Below the pieces are notes generated by a model, which was not told the origin of the DNA, made no database searches, and saw nothing but the letters and a program-made list of their open reading frames with translations. The position numbers were made by a program, and so were the translations under genes. Shown piece by piece: positions 7,440-14,102 of a stretch of 30,209 nt of DNA. Origin of the DNA: a virus; the IMG/VR virus record IMGVR_UViG_3300046816_000335, positions 1-30,209 of that record; one strand, given 5' to 3'. Within the stretch, counting starts at the first letter, position 1, and every line of letters starts with the position of its first letter.

Positions 7440-8005
7440 GCATCACGGTTGTCATCCCCACGATCGACGGACGGTACGACCAGCTGCACCGGGCCATTGC
7501 CTCGGTGCACGCGCAGACGCTGCGGGCCACCGAGATCCAGGTTGAGTTCGACCGGCTCCGCACCGGCGCCGCCGCGACCCGGAACCGGGCGCTGGAGCAC
7601 GTCGAGACCGAGTACGTCGCCTTCCTCGACGACGACGACGAGCTGAAGCCGAACCATCTGCGGGTCTGTGCCCGGTACGCGGCACTGACCGGGGCGGACG
7701 TCGTCTACCCGTGGTTCGACTGTGACGGCGAGGACCCGATCGGCATGTTCGGGGTGCCGTTCTCGGCGCGGCTCCTGCGCCAGCGCAACTACATCCCGGT
7801 CACGGTGCTGGCCCGCACCGAGCTGGTCCGGGCGGCCGGCGGGTTCCAGGAACACCCGGATGAGAACGGCGACCCGTGCGAGGACTGGGGCCTGTGGCTG
7901 GCGCTGCTCGACGCTGGCGCGAAGTTCGGCCACGTACCGCAACGGACGTGGATCTGGCACATGGGCGGCGGGACGAGAGGCAAGGGCACGACATGGCCGA
8001 AGTAG
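7436..8005 (+). CDS. Family 2 glycosyltransferase
   Basis: A 189-aa GT-A glycosyltransferase. MSITVVIPTIDGRYDQLHRA opens the fold; ATRNRALE (47-54) and FLDDDDEL (63-70) form the donor/metal site; CEDWGLWLALL (148-158) is the ED catalytic-base motif near the C-terminus. The protein is short (catalytic core only) with no membrane anchor. It closes the contiguous sugar cassette, and its end overlaps the next small gene by 13 bases. Acceptor and donor unknown. Confidence 0.85.
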   Translation: MSITVVIPTIDGRYDQLHRAIASVHAQTLRATEIQVEFDRLRTGAAATRNRALEHVETEYVAFLDDDDELKPNHLRVCARYAALTGADVVYPWFDCDGEDPIGMFGVPFSARLLRQRNYIPVTVLARTELVRAAGGFQEHPDENGDPCEDWGLWLALLDAGAKFGHVPQRTWIWHMGGGTRGKGTTWPK

Positions 8006-8181
8006 ACAGCGTCCTGACCGTCACCGCTGAGGCCGAGGTGGTGACCGCGCTGGACACCCTGCTCGCGATCCGCGCGTTGGCCGAGTCGCGTCAGATGCCG
8101 GCGACCGATGGCGGACTGGCGGATCTTGCTGCGGTCTGGCCGAGAGAGATCCTTCGAATCCTCAATGGAGACCTGACGTGA
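7993..8181 (+). CDS. Small hypothetical protein
   Basis: A 62-aa, mainly helical acidic protein (MAEVDSVLTVTAEAEVV...) overlapping the end of the glycosyltransferase by 13 bases and the next start by GTGA. No motif or family recognised. The overlap on both sides and good codon use support coding. It links the sugar cassette to the virion surface genes that follow. Confidence 0.65.
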   Translation: MAEVDSVLTVTAEAEVVTALDTLLAIRALAESRQMPATDGGLADLAAVWPREILRILNGDLT

Positions 8182-8570
8182 CGACTGGACTGAGTGCGGC
8201 CAACCTCGCCAACAAGTGGCTGGACATGCTGGGCGCCACCGCCTTCAGCGCGCCAACCAACACCTACGTCAAACTCCACACCGGCGATCCCGGTAGCGCC
8301 GGTACGTCCAACGCGTCGGCCAACACCACCCGCGTCGTACTCGCCTGGTCTGCCGCGTCGGCCGGCAGCAAAGCCATTACGGCCACCCTGCCGTCCTGGG
8401 CAGCCTGGGCATCCGGCTCGGAGACGATCAGCCACATCTCGGTCTGGGACAACCTGACCGTAGGCAACTTTCTCTTCTCCGGCGCGCTGACCGCATCGAA
8501 GCCGATGACCAACGGGGACACGCTCAACCTGACATCCATGAGCATCGCCCACACCCCGATCGCAGCGTGA
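8178..8570 (+). CDS. Putative tail-fibre/decoration-like virion protein
   Basis: A 130-aa protein with the segment YVKLHTGDPGSAGTSN followed by beta-strands and SVWD. This LHTGDPG pattern is, to my knowledge, common in small actinophage virion proteins often labelled minor tail or fibre proteins. It has no transmembrane segment and is rich in Thr, Ser and Ala, a plausible acceptor for O-glycosylation. Start GTG 8178 overlaps the upstream stop. Assignment to tail rather than head is uncertain because it precedes the connector genes. Confidence 0.6.
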   Translation: MTTGLSAANLANKWLDMLGATAFSAPTNTYVKLHTGDPGSAGTSNASANTTRVVLAWSAASAGSKAITATLPSWAAWASGSETISHISVWDNLTVGNFLFSGALTASKPMTNGDTLNLTSMSIAHTPIAA

Positions 8571-8592
8571 CCTGACCGGGCGGAGGTAGCCC

Positions 8593-9774
8593 ATGGCCGC
8601 CCCCACGTTCCATTCGATCGGCACCCAGCTACAGGGCACCGTTTCCACCGCCAGCCTCGCCAAACCCGGCACCATGTCCGACGGCGATGTGGTCCTGGCC
8701 CTGGTGTTCATCAATTCCACTACCACCGTGTCGTCGGCGCCGTCGGGCTTCACGCAGGCCAGCGGTTCGCCTATCGCGGTGGCATCCGGCGGCGGCGCAC
8801 ACTCGATGGTCGCCTACTGGAAACGCGTCACCACCGCATCCGGCGAGCCGTCCACCTACGACTTCGTGCTCAGCGGCAGTCAGTACGTCAACGGCTGCGC
8901 GGCTGCCTACTCCGGCTGCGTCGCGTCGGGCACGCCGCTGGACGTGACGAACTCGGCGCACTTCGACACCAACGCCACCGCCACGCCGAACGTGGCGGTC
9001 ACCACCTCGACGGCGAACACGCTGCTCGTCTTCCAGGGCGGTAACTGGTCCGGCGGTGCATGGACGCCGCCCACCAGCTTCACCGAGCGAGTCGACACCG
9101 GCGACCGCGTCCACACCATCGACGACCTCGCCCAGGCCGCGGCTGGCTCCTCGGGCAACGTCAGCGCCACAAACGCATCTTCCGCGCCGTGCACGGCATG
9201 GCTCGGCGCGCTGCTACCAGTGGCCAGCGGTACGACGCAGAACGCCGCAGCCACGATCTCGATCACCGACACGGTCACGTCCGCCGCGACGATGACAAAA
9301 CCAGCCGATACGGCGGTCACCGTCACCGACACGGTGGCCTCTGCGGCGGCGGTCACCCGGCCAGCCGACGCCGCGGTAGCCATCACCAACACGGTTGCCT
9401 CGGCTGGTGCAGCGACCCGGCCGGCGGACGCAGTCCTGCTCACAACGGACGTCATCACCACCGCCAGCACCGTCACTCGGCCAGCAGATGCGACAAGCCT
9501 TGCCGTCACCAGCACGGTGGCCACTGCAGCCGCTGTTGCGCTCGGTGGCGCCACCTCGGTTTCAGTAACCACCGCCATCGCCAGCGCGGCCACCGTGACG
9601 CGGGCAGCCATCGCGGCCGTCTCGGTAGCGAACGTCATTACGACCGCAGCTTCCGGCGGGACGACAGCGCGCGGCACTGATGCTCGGGTCTTCGCCTCAA
9701 CCCCGCCCGGCCGGGCCACGTCTTCGTCGGGTTCCGGTCGCATCACCGCATCCAATGAGGGGAGGCGCATGTGA
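8593..9774 (+). CDS. Virion surface protein with beta-sandwich head and 20-residue repeats
   Basis: A 393-aa, Thr/Ala/Ser/Val-rich protein. Residues 1-210 look like a beta-sandwich: SDGDVVLALVFI, SAPSGFTQ, VAYWKRVTTASGEPSTYDF, AAAYSGC, TANTLLVFQGG. A similar layout forms the N-terminus of the large minor tail protein at 15944. Residues about 225-354 are six to seven imperfect 20-residue repeats (TDTVASAAAVTRPADAAVAI type), likely an elongated beta or fibrous stalk. Clear SD GGAGGT at 8582-8587. The GTG start of the connector overlaps its stop. Function as a head or tail surface spike is inference; the Thr/Ser-rich repeats are candidates for sugar attachment. Confidence 0.65.
   Translation: MAAPTFHSIGTQLQGTVSTASLAKPGTMSDGDVVLALVFINSTTTVSSAPSGFTQASGSPIAVASGGGAHSMVAYWKRVTTASGEPSTYDFVLSGSQYVNGCAAAYSGCVASGTPLDVTNSAHFDTNATATPNVAVTTSTANTLLVFQGGNWSGGAWTPPTSFTERVDTGDRVHTIDDLAQAAAGSSGNVSATNASSAPCTAWLGALLPVASGTTQNAAATISITDTVTSAATMTKPADTAVTVTDTVASAAAVTRPADAAVAITNTVASAGAATRPADAVLLTTDVITTASTVTRPADATSLAVTSTVATAAAVALGGATSVSVTTAIASAATVTRAAIAAVSVANVITTAASGGTTARGTDARVFASTPPGRATSSSGSGRITASNEGRRM
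9265..9654 (+). repeat. Tandem 60-bp coding repeats
   Basis: Six to seven degenerate units of about 60 bp encode T(D/N)TVxSAxxVTRPADAxxxx repeats. Early units keep TRPADA; later units lose it. The divergence suggests an old expansion under protein-level constraint. Confidence 0.75.
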
Positions 9775-10631
9775 CCACCCGCAGCGTCGGCGACCAGGTC
9801 GACGTCGGCTACCTCGCCACCGTCGACGGCGTCCTGACCGACGCAACGCTCACCCTCACGGTCACCGACCCGACCGGTACGCCGACCACACCATCGGTGA
9901 CACACGCCTCGACCGGTAACTATCAGTCCTCGTTCACCGTCAGTGCGGCCGGGGTGTGGTTCTGGTACTGGACCGCCTCCGGCGCGGTGGTGGACGTGAC
10001 GCCGCCGGAGTCGGTACTGGCCGCAAACCCTGGCCCGCCGACGTATGCCAGCCTCGTGGAGCTGAAGGCGTACCTCGGGATCACCGACACCACCGAGGAC
10101 CCGCAGCTGCTGGACTCGCTCATCACCGCGTCGCGCGGCATCGAGCACATCTGCGGCCGCCGGTTCTACCCGGACCTTGCCGCCACCGCCCGCCTGTTCC
10201 GCCCCCGCGACGGCTTCGCGGTCCCCGTGGACGACTTCTGGACCACGACAGACCTTGTCGTCGCGGTCGACAACGCCGACAACGGCACGTTCACCACGGT
10301 CGACGCCTCCACGTACTTCCTGGAGCCGTTCAACGGTGTCAGCGACGGTGAGGCCGGCTGGCCGTACTACCGGATCAACGCTGCCACCGGGTCATGGCCG
10401 TGCAACAACCGCCGCCCCGCGGTGCAGATCACAGCGCGCTGGGGTTGGGCCACCACGCCAGGACCGGTACATCAGGCCTGCGTCTACCTGGCCGAGGAGA
10501 CGTTCAAGATGAAGGGCTCCCCGTTCGGTGTTGCCGCGAGCGACATCCACGGCCCGATCCGGATGCGGGACAACCCGAAGGTCATGCAGATGCTGGCCCC
10601 GTACCGGGACAACGCGGTGATGATGGCATGA
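9771..10631 (+). CDS. Head-tail connector with N-terminal Ig-like domain
   Basis: A 286-aa protein. Residues about 92-260 resemble phage head-tail connector proteins of the gp6/gp15 type: YASLVELKAYLGITD, then EDPQLLDSLITASRGIEHICGRRFYP, a helical pair, and AVQITARWGWATTPGPVHQACVYLAEETF near the end. This is a ring protein that docks below the portal. Residues 1-80 form an extra beta domain (DATLTLTVTDPTGTP, STGNYQSSFTVSAAGVWFWYWTASG), like the Ig-like or carbohydrate-binding-type folds that decorate virions. GTG 9771 overlaps the upstream stop and follows AGGGGAGG. The fusion is unusual for a connector and may expose a domain at the neck. Confidence 0.78.
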   Translation: MTTRSVGDQVDVGYLATVDGVLTDATLTLTVTDPTGTPTTPSVTHASTGNYQSSFTVSAAGVWFWYWTASGAVVDVTPPESVLAANPGPPTYASLVELKAYLGITDTTEDPQLLDSLITASRGIEHICGRRFYPDLAATARLFRPRDGFAVPVDDFWTTTDLVVAVDNADNGTFTTVDASTYFLEPFNGVSDGEAGWPYYRINAATGSWPCNNRRPAVQITARWGWATTPGPVHQACVYLAEETFKMKGSPFGVAASDIHGPIRMRDNPKVMQMLAPYRDNAVMMA

Positions 10632-11053
10632 CCGACATCGAGGCTGTGTGCGACGCGATCGCGGCCAACATCATCGCCGGGATGGCCGGCGACGCGATCG
10701 CCGGCCGGACGTTCTCCATCGCCACGGACTCGATCAACCCGCCGACCGCGATCGTGGTACCGGCCCCGGGCGAGTTCCTGATGTACGACGACACGTTCGG
10801 CGGGACCAGCAACTACGACATTGTCGTGAAGATCCTCAACGGGACCCAGGACGCACCAGCGTCGCAGACCAAGCTCATGGGCTACATGAAGAAGTCCGGG
10901 GCGACCTCCATCCGGGCCGCCATCCTGTCCGACGTCAAACTCGGCGGGATCGTCTCCTACATCGAGGTTCCGGCCGCGTTGAGCTACCACAACGTCGAGT
11001 GGTCGGCGCAGCTGTTCCTCGGCTTCGAGCTGTCGGTGAAGGTGTTCGAGTAA
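10628..11053 (+). CDS. Tail terminator / neck protein candidate
   Basis: A 141-aa protein starting ATG 10628 (ATGA overlap with the connector). It begins with a helix (MTDIEAVCDAIAANIIAGMA), then strands with PPTAIVVPAP, YDIVVKIL and a late VEWSAQLFLGFELSVKVFE. Length, fold outline and position between connector and tail tube fit the tail terminator or completion proteins of siphophages, which cap the tube and join it to the head. Family membership is by pattern and context, not by a diagnostic motif. Confidence 0.6.
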   Translation: MTDIEAVCDAIAANIIAGMAGDAIAGRTFSIATDSINPPTAIVVPAPGEFLMYDDTFGGTSNYDIVVKILNGTQDAPASQTKLMGYMKKSGATSIRAAILSDVKLGGIVSYIEVPAALSYHNVEWSAQLFLGFELSVKVFE

Positions 11054-11057
11054 TAGG

Positions 11058-11085
11058 CCCGGCGGGCGCGTGCGGCGCCCCCGGG
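11058..11085 (+). terminator. Strong stem-loop after tail terminator gene
   Basis: CCCGG-c-GGGCGC pairs with GCGCCC-CCGGG around the loop GTGCG, 11 bp with one bulged base. It starts five bases after the stop at 11053 and precedes the HNH gene. There is no T-run, so it may be an attenuator or an mRNA-stabilising element. Confidence 0.55.
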
Positions 11086-11111
11086 GTTGGCCGACCGATC
11101 AGGGAGTCGAC

Positions 11112-11585
11112 ATGGGTAATCGTAAGGTCGGACAGGACTATGCCGTTGACGCCAGGCTCACGGAACGTTGGCGAGCCAAGGTAGACATGTCCGATCACCG
11201 CGGATGCTGGCTATGGCAGGGGTCCGTCATGCATAACAGTCGTTACGGGCAGATCCACGTCAAGCTAAGGAACGGCAGTTGGTCTGCGACGGTGGCCCAC
11301 CGGGTCGCCTATGAGATTTACCGCGGGCCGATACCTGAGGGGCTGGTCCTCGACCACCTGTGCCGCAACCGACAGTGCGTAAACCCAAGCCATCTCGAAG
11401 CGGTTGAGAACCGGACCAACATCCTGCGTGGCACCGGCTTCGCCGCACACCATGCCCGCAAGTCGCATTGTCCGCAAGGTCACGAGTACGGCACGGAGAA
11501 CACGTACCTCGACAAGGGCGGCATGCGTCACTGCCGCGCGTGCGGCCACGATCGATATCTGGCCAGGAAGGAGGCGAGAACTTGA
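11112..11585 (+). CDS. HNH endonuclease (HNH_3 type), second copy
   Basis: A 157-aa HNH nuclease related to the 3655-4125 protein: GCWLWQG, VAHRVAYEIYRGPIPEGL, then LDHLCRNRQCVNPSHLE (80-96) with the catalytic/metal residues, and a C-terminal knuckle SHCPQGHEY ... HCRACGHDRY. ATG 11112 has AGGGAG five bases upstream. Codon use here is less GC-rich at third positions than in flanking tail genes, suggesting a newer arrival. Its end overlaps the glycosyltransferase start (TTGA). Probably a homing-type element that separates neck genes from the tail tube gene. Confidence 0.9.
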   Translation: MGNRKVGQDYAVDARLTERWRAKVDMSDHRGCWLWQGSVMHNSRYGQIHVKLRNGSWSATVAHRVAYEIYRGPIPEGLVLDHLCRNRQCVNPSHLEAVENRTNILRGTGFAAHHARKSHCPQGHEYGTENTYLDKGGMRHCRACGHDRYLARKEART

Positions 11586-12604
11586 GGTTCCTCGTCGCGA
11601 TGCCCGCCCCGGCCTTCTCGGTCGCCGATGTGGCGGCCGGCTGGGTCGAAGCCCTCCGGGCAGGCGGCCAGCACGTCATCGAGTTCAACCATGGCGATCG
11701 ACTTTCCTTCTACGCATCCGCACTTCGCCAAGTATCAGAGAACGAATTTGTCCGTTTCCTTACGGCGGAGCAGGCCCACGAACTTGCCGTGAACGGGCTG
11801 TATGCGGCGCTTTATAAGTCGAGACCAGATGTGCTGCTCGTTGTTTCCGGGTTCTTTATCCCGCCAGAGCTTCTTGATCGTGTCCGCCGAACGGGGACCC
11901 GGGTTGTCCTGATCCACACCGAACAGCCCTACGAGCAAGACCGCCAGCTCGCGCTCGCTCCGTTTGCTGACCTGAATCTCGTTGATGACATGGTTGGCAT
12001 CGAGAATTTCCAGGCGATCGGGCCGACGGCCTATCTGCCGAAGGCCTACCGGCCCTCGATCCACAAGCCCGGCCCCGCCGTCGAGGCGCTGCGGTCAGAC
12101 CTGGCGTTCGTCGGCACCGGCTACCAGTCGCGGATCGACTTCTTCGAGGCGATGGACCTCGACGGCCTGGATGTCCTCCTGGCCGGCAACTGGCAGCAAC
12201 TGGCCGAGGATTCGCCGCTGGCGCCGTTCGTGGCGCACGACCCGGAAGAGTGCCTCGACAACGAGAAGACCGCGGACGTGTACCGGTCGGCGAAGGTCGG
12301 GCTGAACCTGTACCGGCGTGAGTCGCAGCGACCGGAACTGTCGCAGGGCTGGTCGATGGGGCCGCGCGAACTGGAGATGGCCGCGATCGGCCTCCCGTTC
12401 GCCCGTGACCCCCGCGGCGAGGGCGACGAGCTCCTGCCGATGCTGCCGACGTTCACCTCGCCGGCCGAGGCGGGCGACATCGTGCGCTGGTTCCTGGCCC
12501 ACGACGACGAGCGCGAGAAGGCCGGGGCCCTGGCCCGGGAAGCGATCGCGCACAGAACCTTCGATTCGCACGCAGCGGTCCTGCTGCGCCTGCTCAACGG
12601 ATAG
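11582..12604 (+). CDS. GT-B glycosyltransferase (group 1 / CgeB-like)
   Basis: A 340-aa GT-B-type protein. The N-terminal lobe (MRFLVAMPAPAFSVADVAAG ... RPDVLLVVSGFFIPP ... IHTEQPYEQD) is the acceptor domain; the C-terminal lobe has DLAFVGTGYQSR (173-184), VLLAGNWQ, VYRSAKVGLNLYRRE (233-247) and GPRELEMAAIGLPF (260-273), where the Glu-containing loop binds the nucleotide-sugar in this group. TTG 11582 is the start: AAGGAGG (11568-11574) lies seven bases upstream and TTGA overlaps the HNH stop. The first half (about 11690-12000) uses noticeably more A/T third positions than the second half, hinting at a mosaic join. It sits just before the tail tube gene; target unknown. Confidence 0.83.
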   Translation: MRFLVAMPAPAFSVADVAAGWVEALRAGGQHVIEFNHGDRLSFYASALRQVSENEFVRFLTAEQAHELAVNGLYAALYKSRPDVLLVVSGFFIPPELLDRVRRTGTRVVLIHTEQPYEQDRQLALAPFADLNLVDDMVGIENFQAIGPTAYLPKAYRPSIHKPGPAVEALRSDLAFVGTGYQSRIDFFEAMDLDGLDVLLAGNWQQLAEDSPLAPFVAHDPEECLDNEKTADVYRSAKVGLNLYRRESQRPELSQGWSMGPRELEMAAIGLPFARDPRGEGDELLPMLPTFTSPAEAGDIVRWFLAHDDEREKAGALAREAIAHRTFDSHAAVLLRLLNG

Positions 12605-12616
12605 GGAGTAAAAGCA

Positions 12617-13021
12617 ATGGGCCGCATCGCGGGCAGAAACGCCATCATCTACTTCGGGGCGACGAACGGCGCACAGGCGTCGCCGTTGGCGTTCGCCGCG
12701 CAGTACGCCCTGAACTTCGCCACCACCAAGATCGACGTCACGGCGTTCGGGGACCGGGGCAAGGTCTCGCTCTCTGGCCTGCCCGCGCAGTCAGGATCCA
12801 TGAACGGGTTCTACGACGACGCCACCGCCCAGACCTACACCGCCGCGGCGGACGGCCTGGCTCGCAAGCTCTACATCTACCCAAGCACCTTGACCGCCAG
12901 CCAGTACTTCTTCGGCACTGTGGTCGCCGACTTCAACAGCGACGCCACGGTGGACGGCGCGGCGACGTTCGTGTCGTCGTTCGAGGCTGCATCGGCGGAC
13001 GGCATCCAGAAGGTCGGCTGA
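12617..13021 (+). CDS. Major tail tube protein
   Basis: A 134-aa protein (MGRIAGRNAIIYFGATNG...) with the features of short siphophage tube proteins: an N-terminal strand with AQYALNFATTKIDVTAFGD, a Gly-rich loop, FYDDATAQTYTAAADGLARKLYIYPS, and a C-terminal strand-rich VASFEAASADG-like end (here VSSFEAASADGIQKVG). It follows GGGAG eight bases upstream. Location before the chaperone and tape measure genes strongly supports it. It would polymerise as hexamer rings around the tape measure. Confidence 0.85.
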   Translation: MGRIAGRNAIIYFGATNGAQASPLAFAAQYALNFATTKIDVTAFGDRGKVSLSGLPAQSGSMNGFYDDATAQTYTAAADGLARKLYIYPSTLTASQYFFGTVVADFNSDATVDGAATFVSSFEAASADGIQKVG

Positions 13022-13485
13022 TGGCCACCGGCAACGCCAACGGCCTGCGCGAGCTCCGCTACGTCGCGGACCGTTTGCGCAAGGCCGCGGCCCGTGACCT
13101 CACTCGCGAACTGGCCAAGGGCCAGCGGGCGGCGTTCCGGCCGCTGCAGAAGGAGATCGCGGCCGAGGCGCTGGCGACGTTGCCGAAGCGCGGCGGCTAC
13201 AACGTGACCATGGCGAAGGCCATCAAGGTCACGGTCACCACCGGTTTCGGCCGCAACGCCCTGCAGGCCCGGGTCTATGCCAAAGGCAAGGACGAAGCGC
13301 GCGACGTCCGCAGGGTCAACGCGGGGGAGTTGCGCCACCCGCTGTTCGGCCGCCGCAGCAACTGGCACACCACCAGGGTCCGGGCCGGCTTCGTGGACCG
13401 GCCAGTCAGGGCCCTGTCCGACCGCGTACTCAAGGAGTGCGCGGATGCCGCTCAGCGGGTCAACGAATCGATCGCGCGGGGCTAA
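13021..13485 (+). CDS. HK97 gp10-like tail/neck completion protein
   Basis: A 154-aa basic protein starting in a TGATG overlap with the tube gene. The N-terminal helix (ELRYVADRLRKAAARDLTRELAKGQ), the central strand pair (VTTGFGRNALQARVYAKG) and HPLFGRRSNWHTTRVRAGFVDRPV are typical of gp10-like proteins found at the neck or minor head. In most siphophages such a gene lies before the tube; here it lies after it. Function by family resemblance. Confidence 0.65.
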   Translation: MATGNANGLRELRYVADRLRKAAARDLTRELAKGQRAAFRPLQKEIAAEALATLPKRGGYNVTMAKAIKVTVTTGFGRNALQARVYAKGKDEARDVRRVNAGELRHPLFGRRSNWHTTRVRAGFVDRPVRALSDRVLKECADAAQRVNESIARG

Positions 13486-13509
13486 TTTCAACCATCCGAG
13501 GAGCCGAGT

Positions 13510-13932
13510 TTGTATCTCATCCTGGGCGACGCCGACCGGGAACGCCTCGGCGCACCTGAGCGCCTGTCGCTGGACCTCAGCACGATCACCAACCGTGAGG
13601 CCATCCAACTGCGCACCATGGGCTACCGCACGCCGCGGCTGTTCCGTGAGGCCCTGCGGGCCTCGCGTCTCGATGCGGACGGCAACGAGGTTACCGGCGA
13701 AGAGGACTCGAAGTTGGCCGCGGACGGCGGGAAGGTCGTCGACTTCGAGGTCGACTACAACGCGTGGACCGTGCTCGTGTGGCTGGCGCTCAAGCGGGCC
13801 GGCATCGCCACGGATGTGCGGGAGTTGGAGTTCGACCTCGACGCGGTCCGCACAGCTGATGACGAGCCGGAGGAGCCGGCGGCCCCAAAAGACGAGCCAG
13901 CACAGACGGACCCCGAGGCCTCGACAGTCTGA
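13510..13932 (+). CDS. Tail assembly chaperone (gpG-like)
   Basis: A 140-aa acidic-tailed protein at the usual place between tube and tape measure. Start is TTG 13510 with GAGGAG six bases upstream (MYLILGDADRERLG...). The core is mixed helix (REAIQLRTMGYRTPRLFREAL, YNAWTVLVWLALKRAG) and the C-terminus is a Pro/Glu/Asp-rich linker. Chaperones of this kind bind the tape measure and recruit tube subunits. The reading frame contains a CCCAAAA slippery site at 13884-13890 that would give a longer fusion form. Confidence 0.82.
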   Translation: MYLILGDADRERLGAPERLSLDLSTITNREAIQLRTMGYRTPRLFREALRASRLDADGNEVTGEEDSKLAADGGKVVDFEVDYNAWTVLVWLALKRAGIATDVRELEFDLDAVRTADDEPEEPAAPKDEPAQTDPEASTV

Positions 13933-14099
13933 CCGCTGACGACCTGGAGGAACTCCGCGACATCGCCGCGGAGATCGACGACTACCGGGTCGCGTTCCTG
14001 CGCCACTTCCCGGGCCTGTCCTGGCGCGACGTCGACGACATGCCCTTTGAACTGTGGGACGCCTGCCGCCGGACCGTGGACCAGATCGAGGGGCGGTGA
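13510..14099 (+). CDS. Tail assembly chaperone frameshift fusion (gpGT-like)
   Basis: The -1 shift at CCCAAAA (13884-13890) joins 127 residues of the gpG-like protein to 69 more from the frame ending at TGA 14097-14099, giving about 196 aa. The added domain (LTADDLEELRDIAAEIDDY, FLRHFPGLSWRDVDDMPFEL, ACRRTVDQIEG) is compact and helical, as in T domains, which bind the tube protein. No start codon with an SD precedes this second frame, and it ends four bases before the tape measure start, both as expected for a gpGT product. Most lambda-like tails need a fixed G:GT ratio. The protein-level event itself is inferred. Confidence 0.8.
13884..13890 (+). promoter_or_regulatory. -1 programmed frameshift slippery heptamer
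   Basis: C CCA AAA in the gpG frame is a canonical X XXY YYZ heptamer. Slipping one base back re-pairs CCA with CCC and AAA with AAA, and enters a frame open from 13890 to 14099. Confidence 0.85.
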
Positions 14100-14102
14100 G
14101 CC

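Noticed and set aside
2141-8005. DNA hypermodification system (glycosylated bases)
   Set aside because: No base-modifying partner such as a hydroxymethylase or thymidylate synthase homologue is in the window, and the genes lie in the virion operon. It cannot be excluded from this window alone.
9265-9654. CRISPR array
   Set aside because: The 60-bp repeats are contiguous, degenerate and in frame within one protein; there are no spacers.
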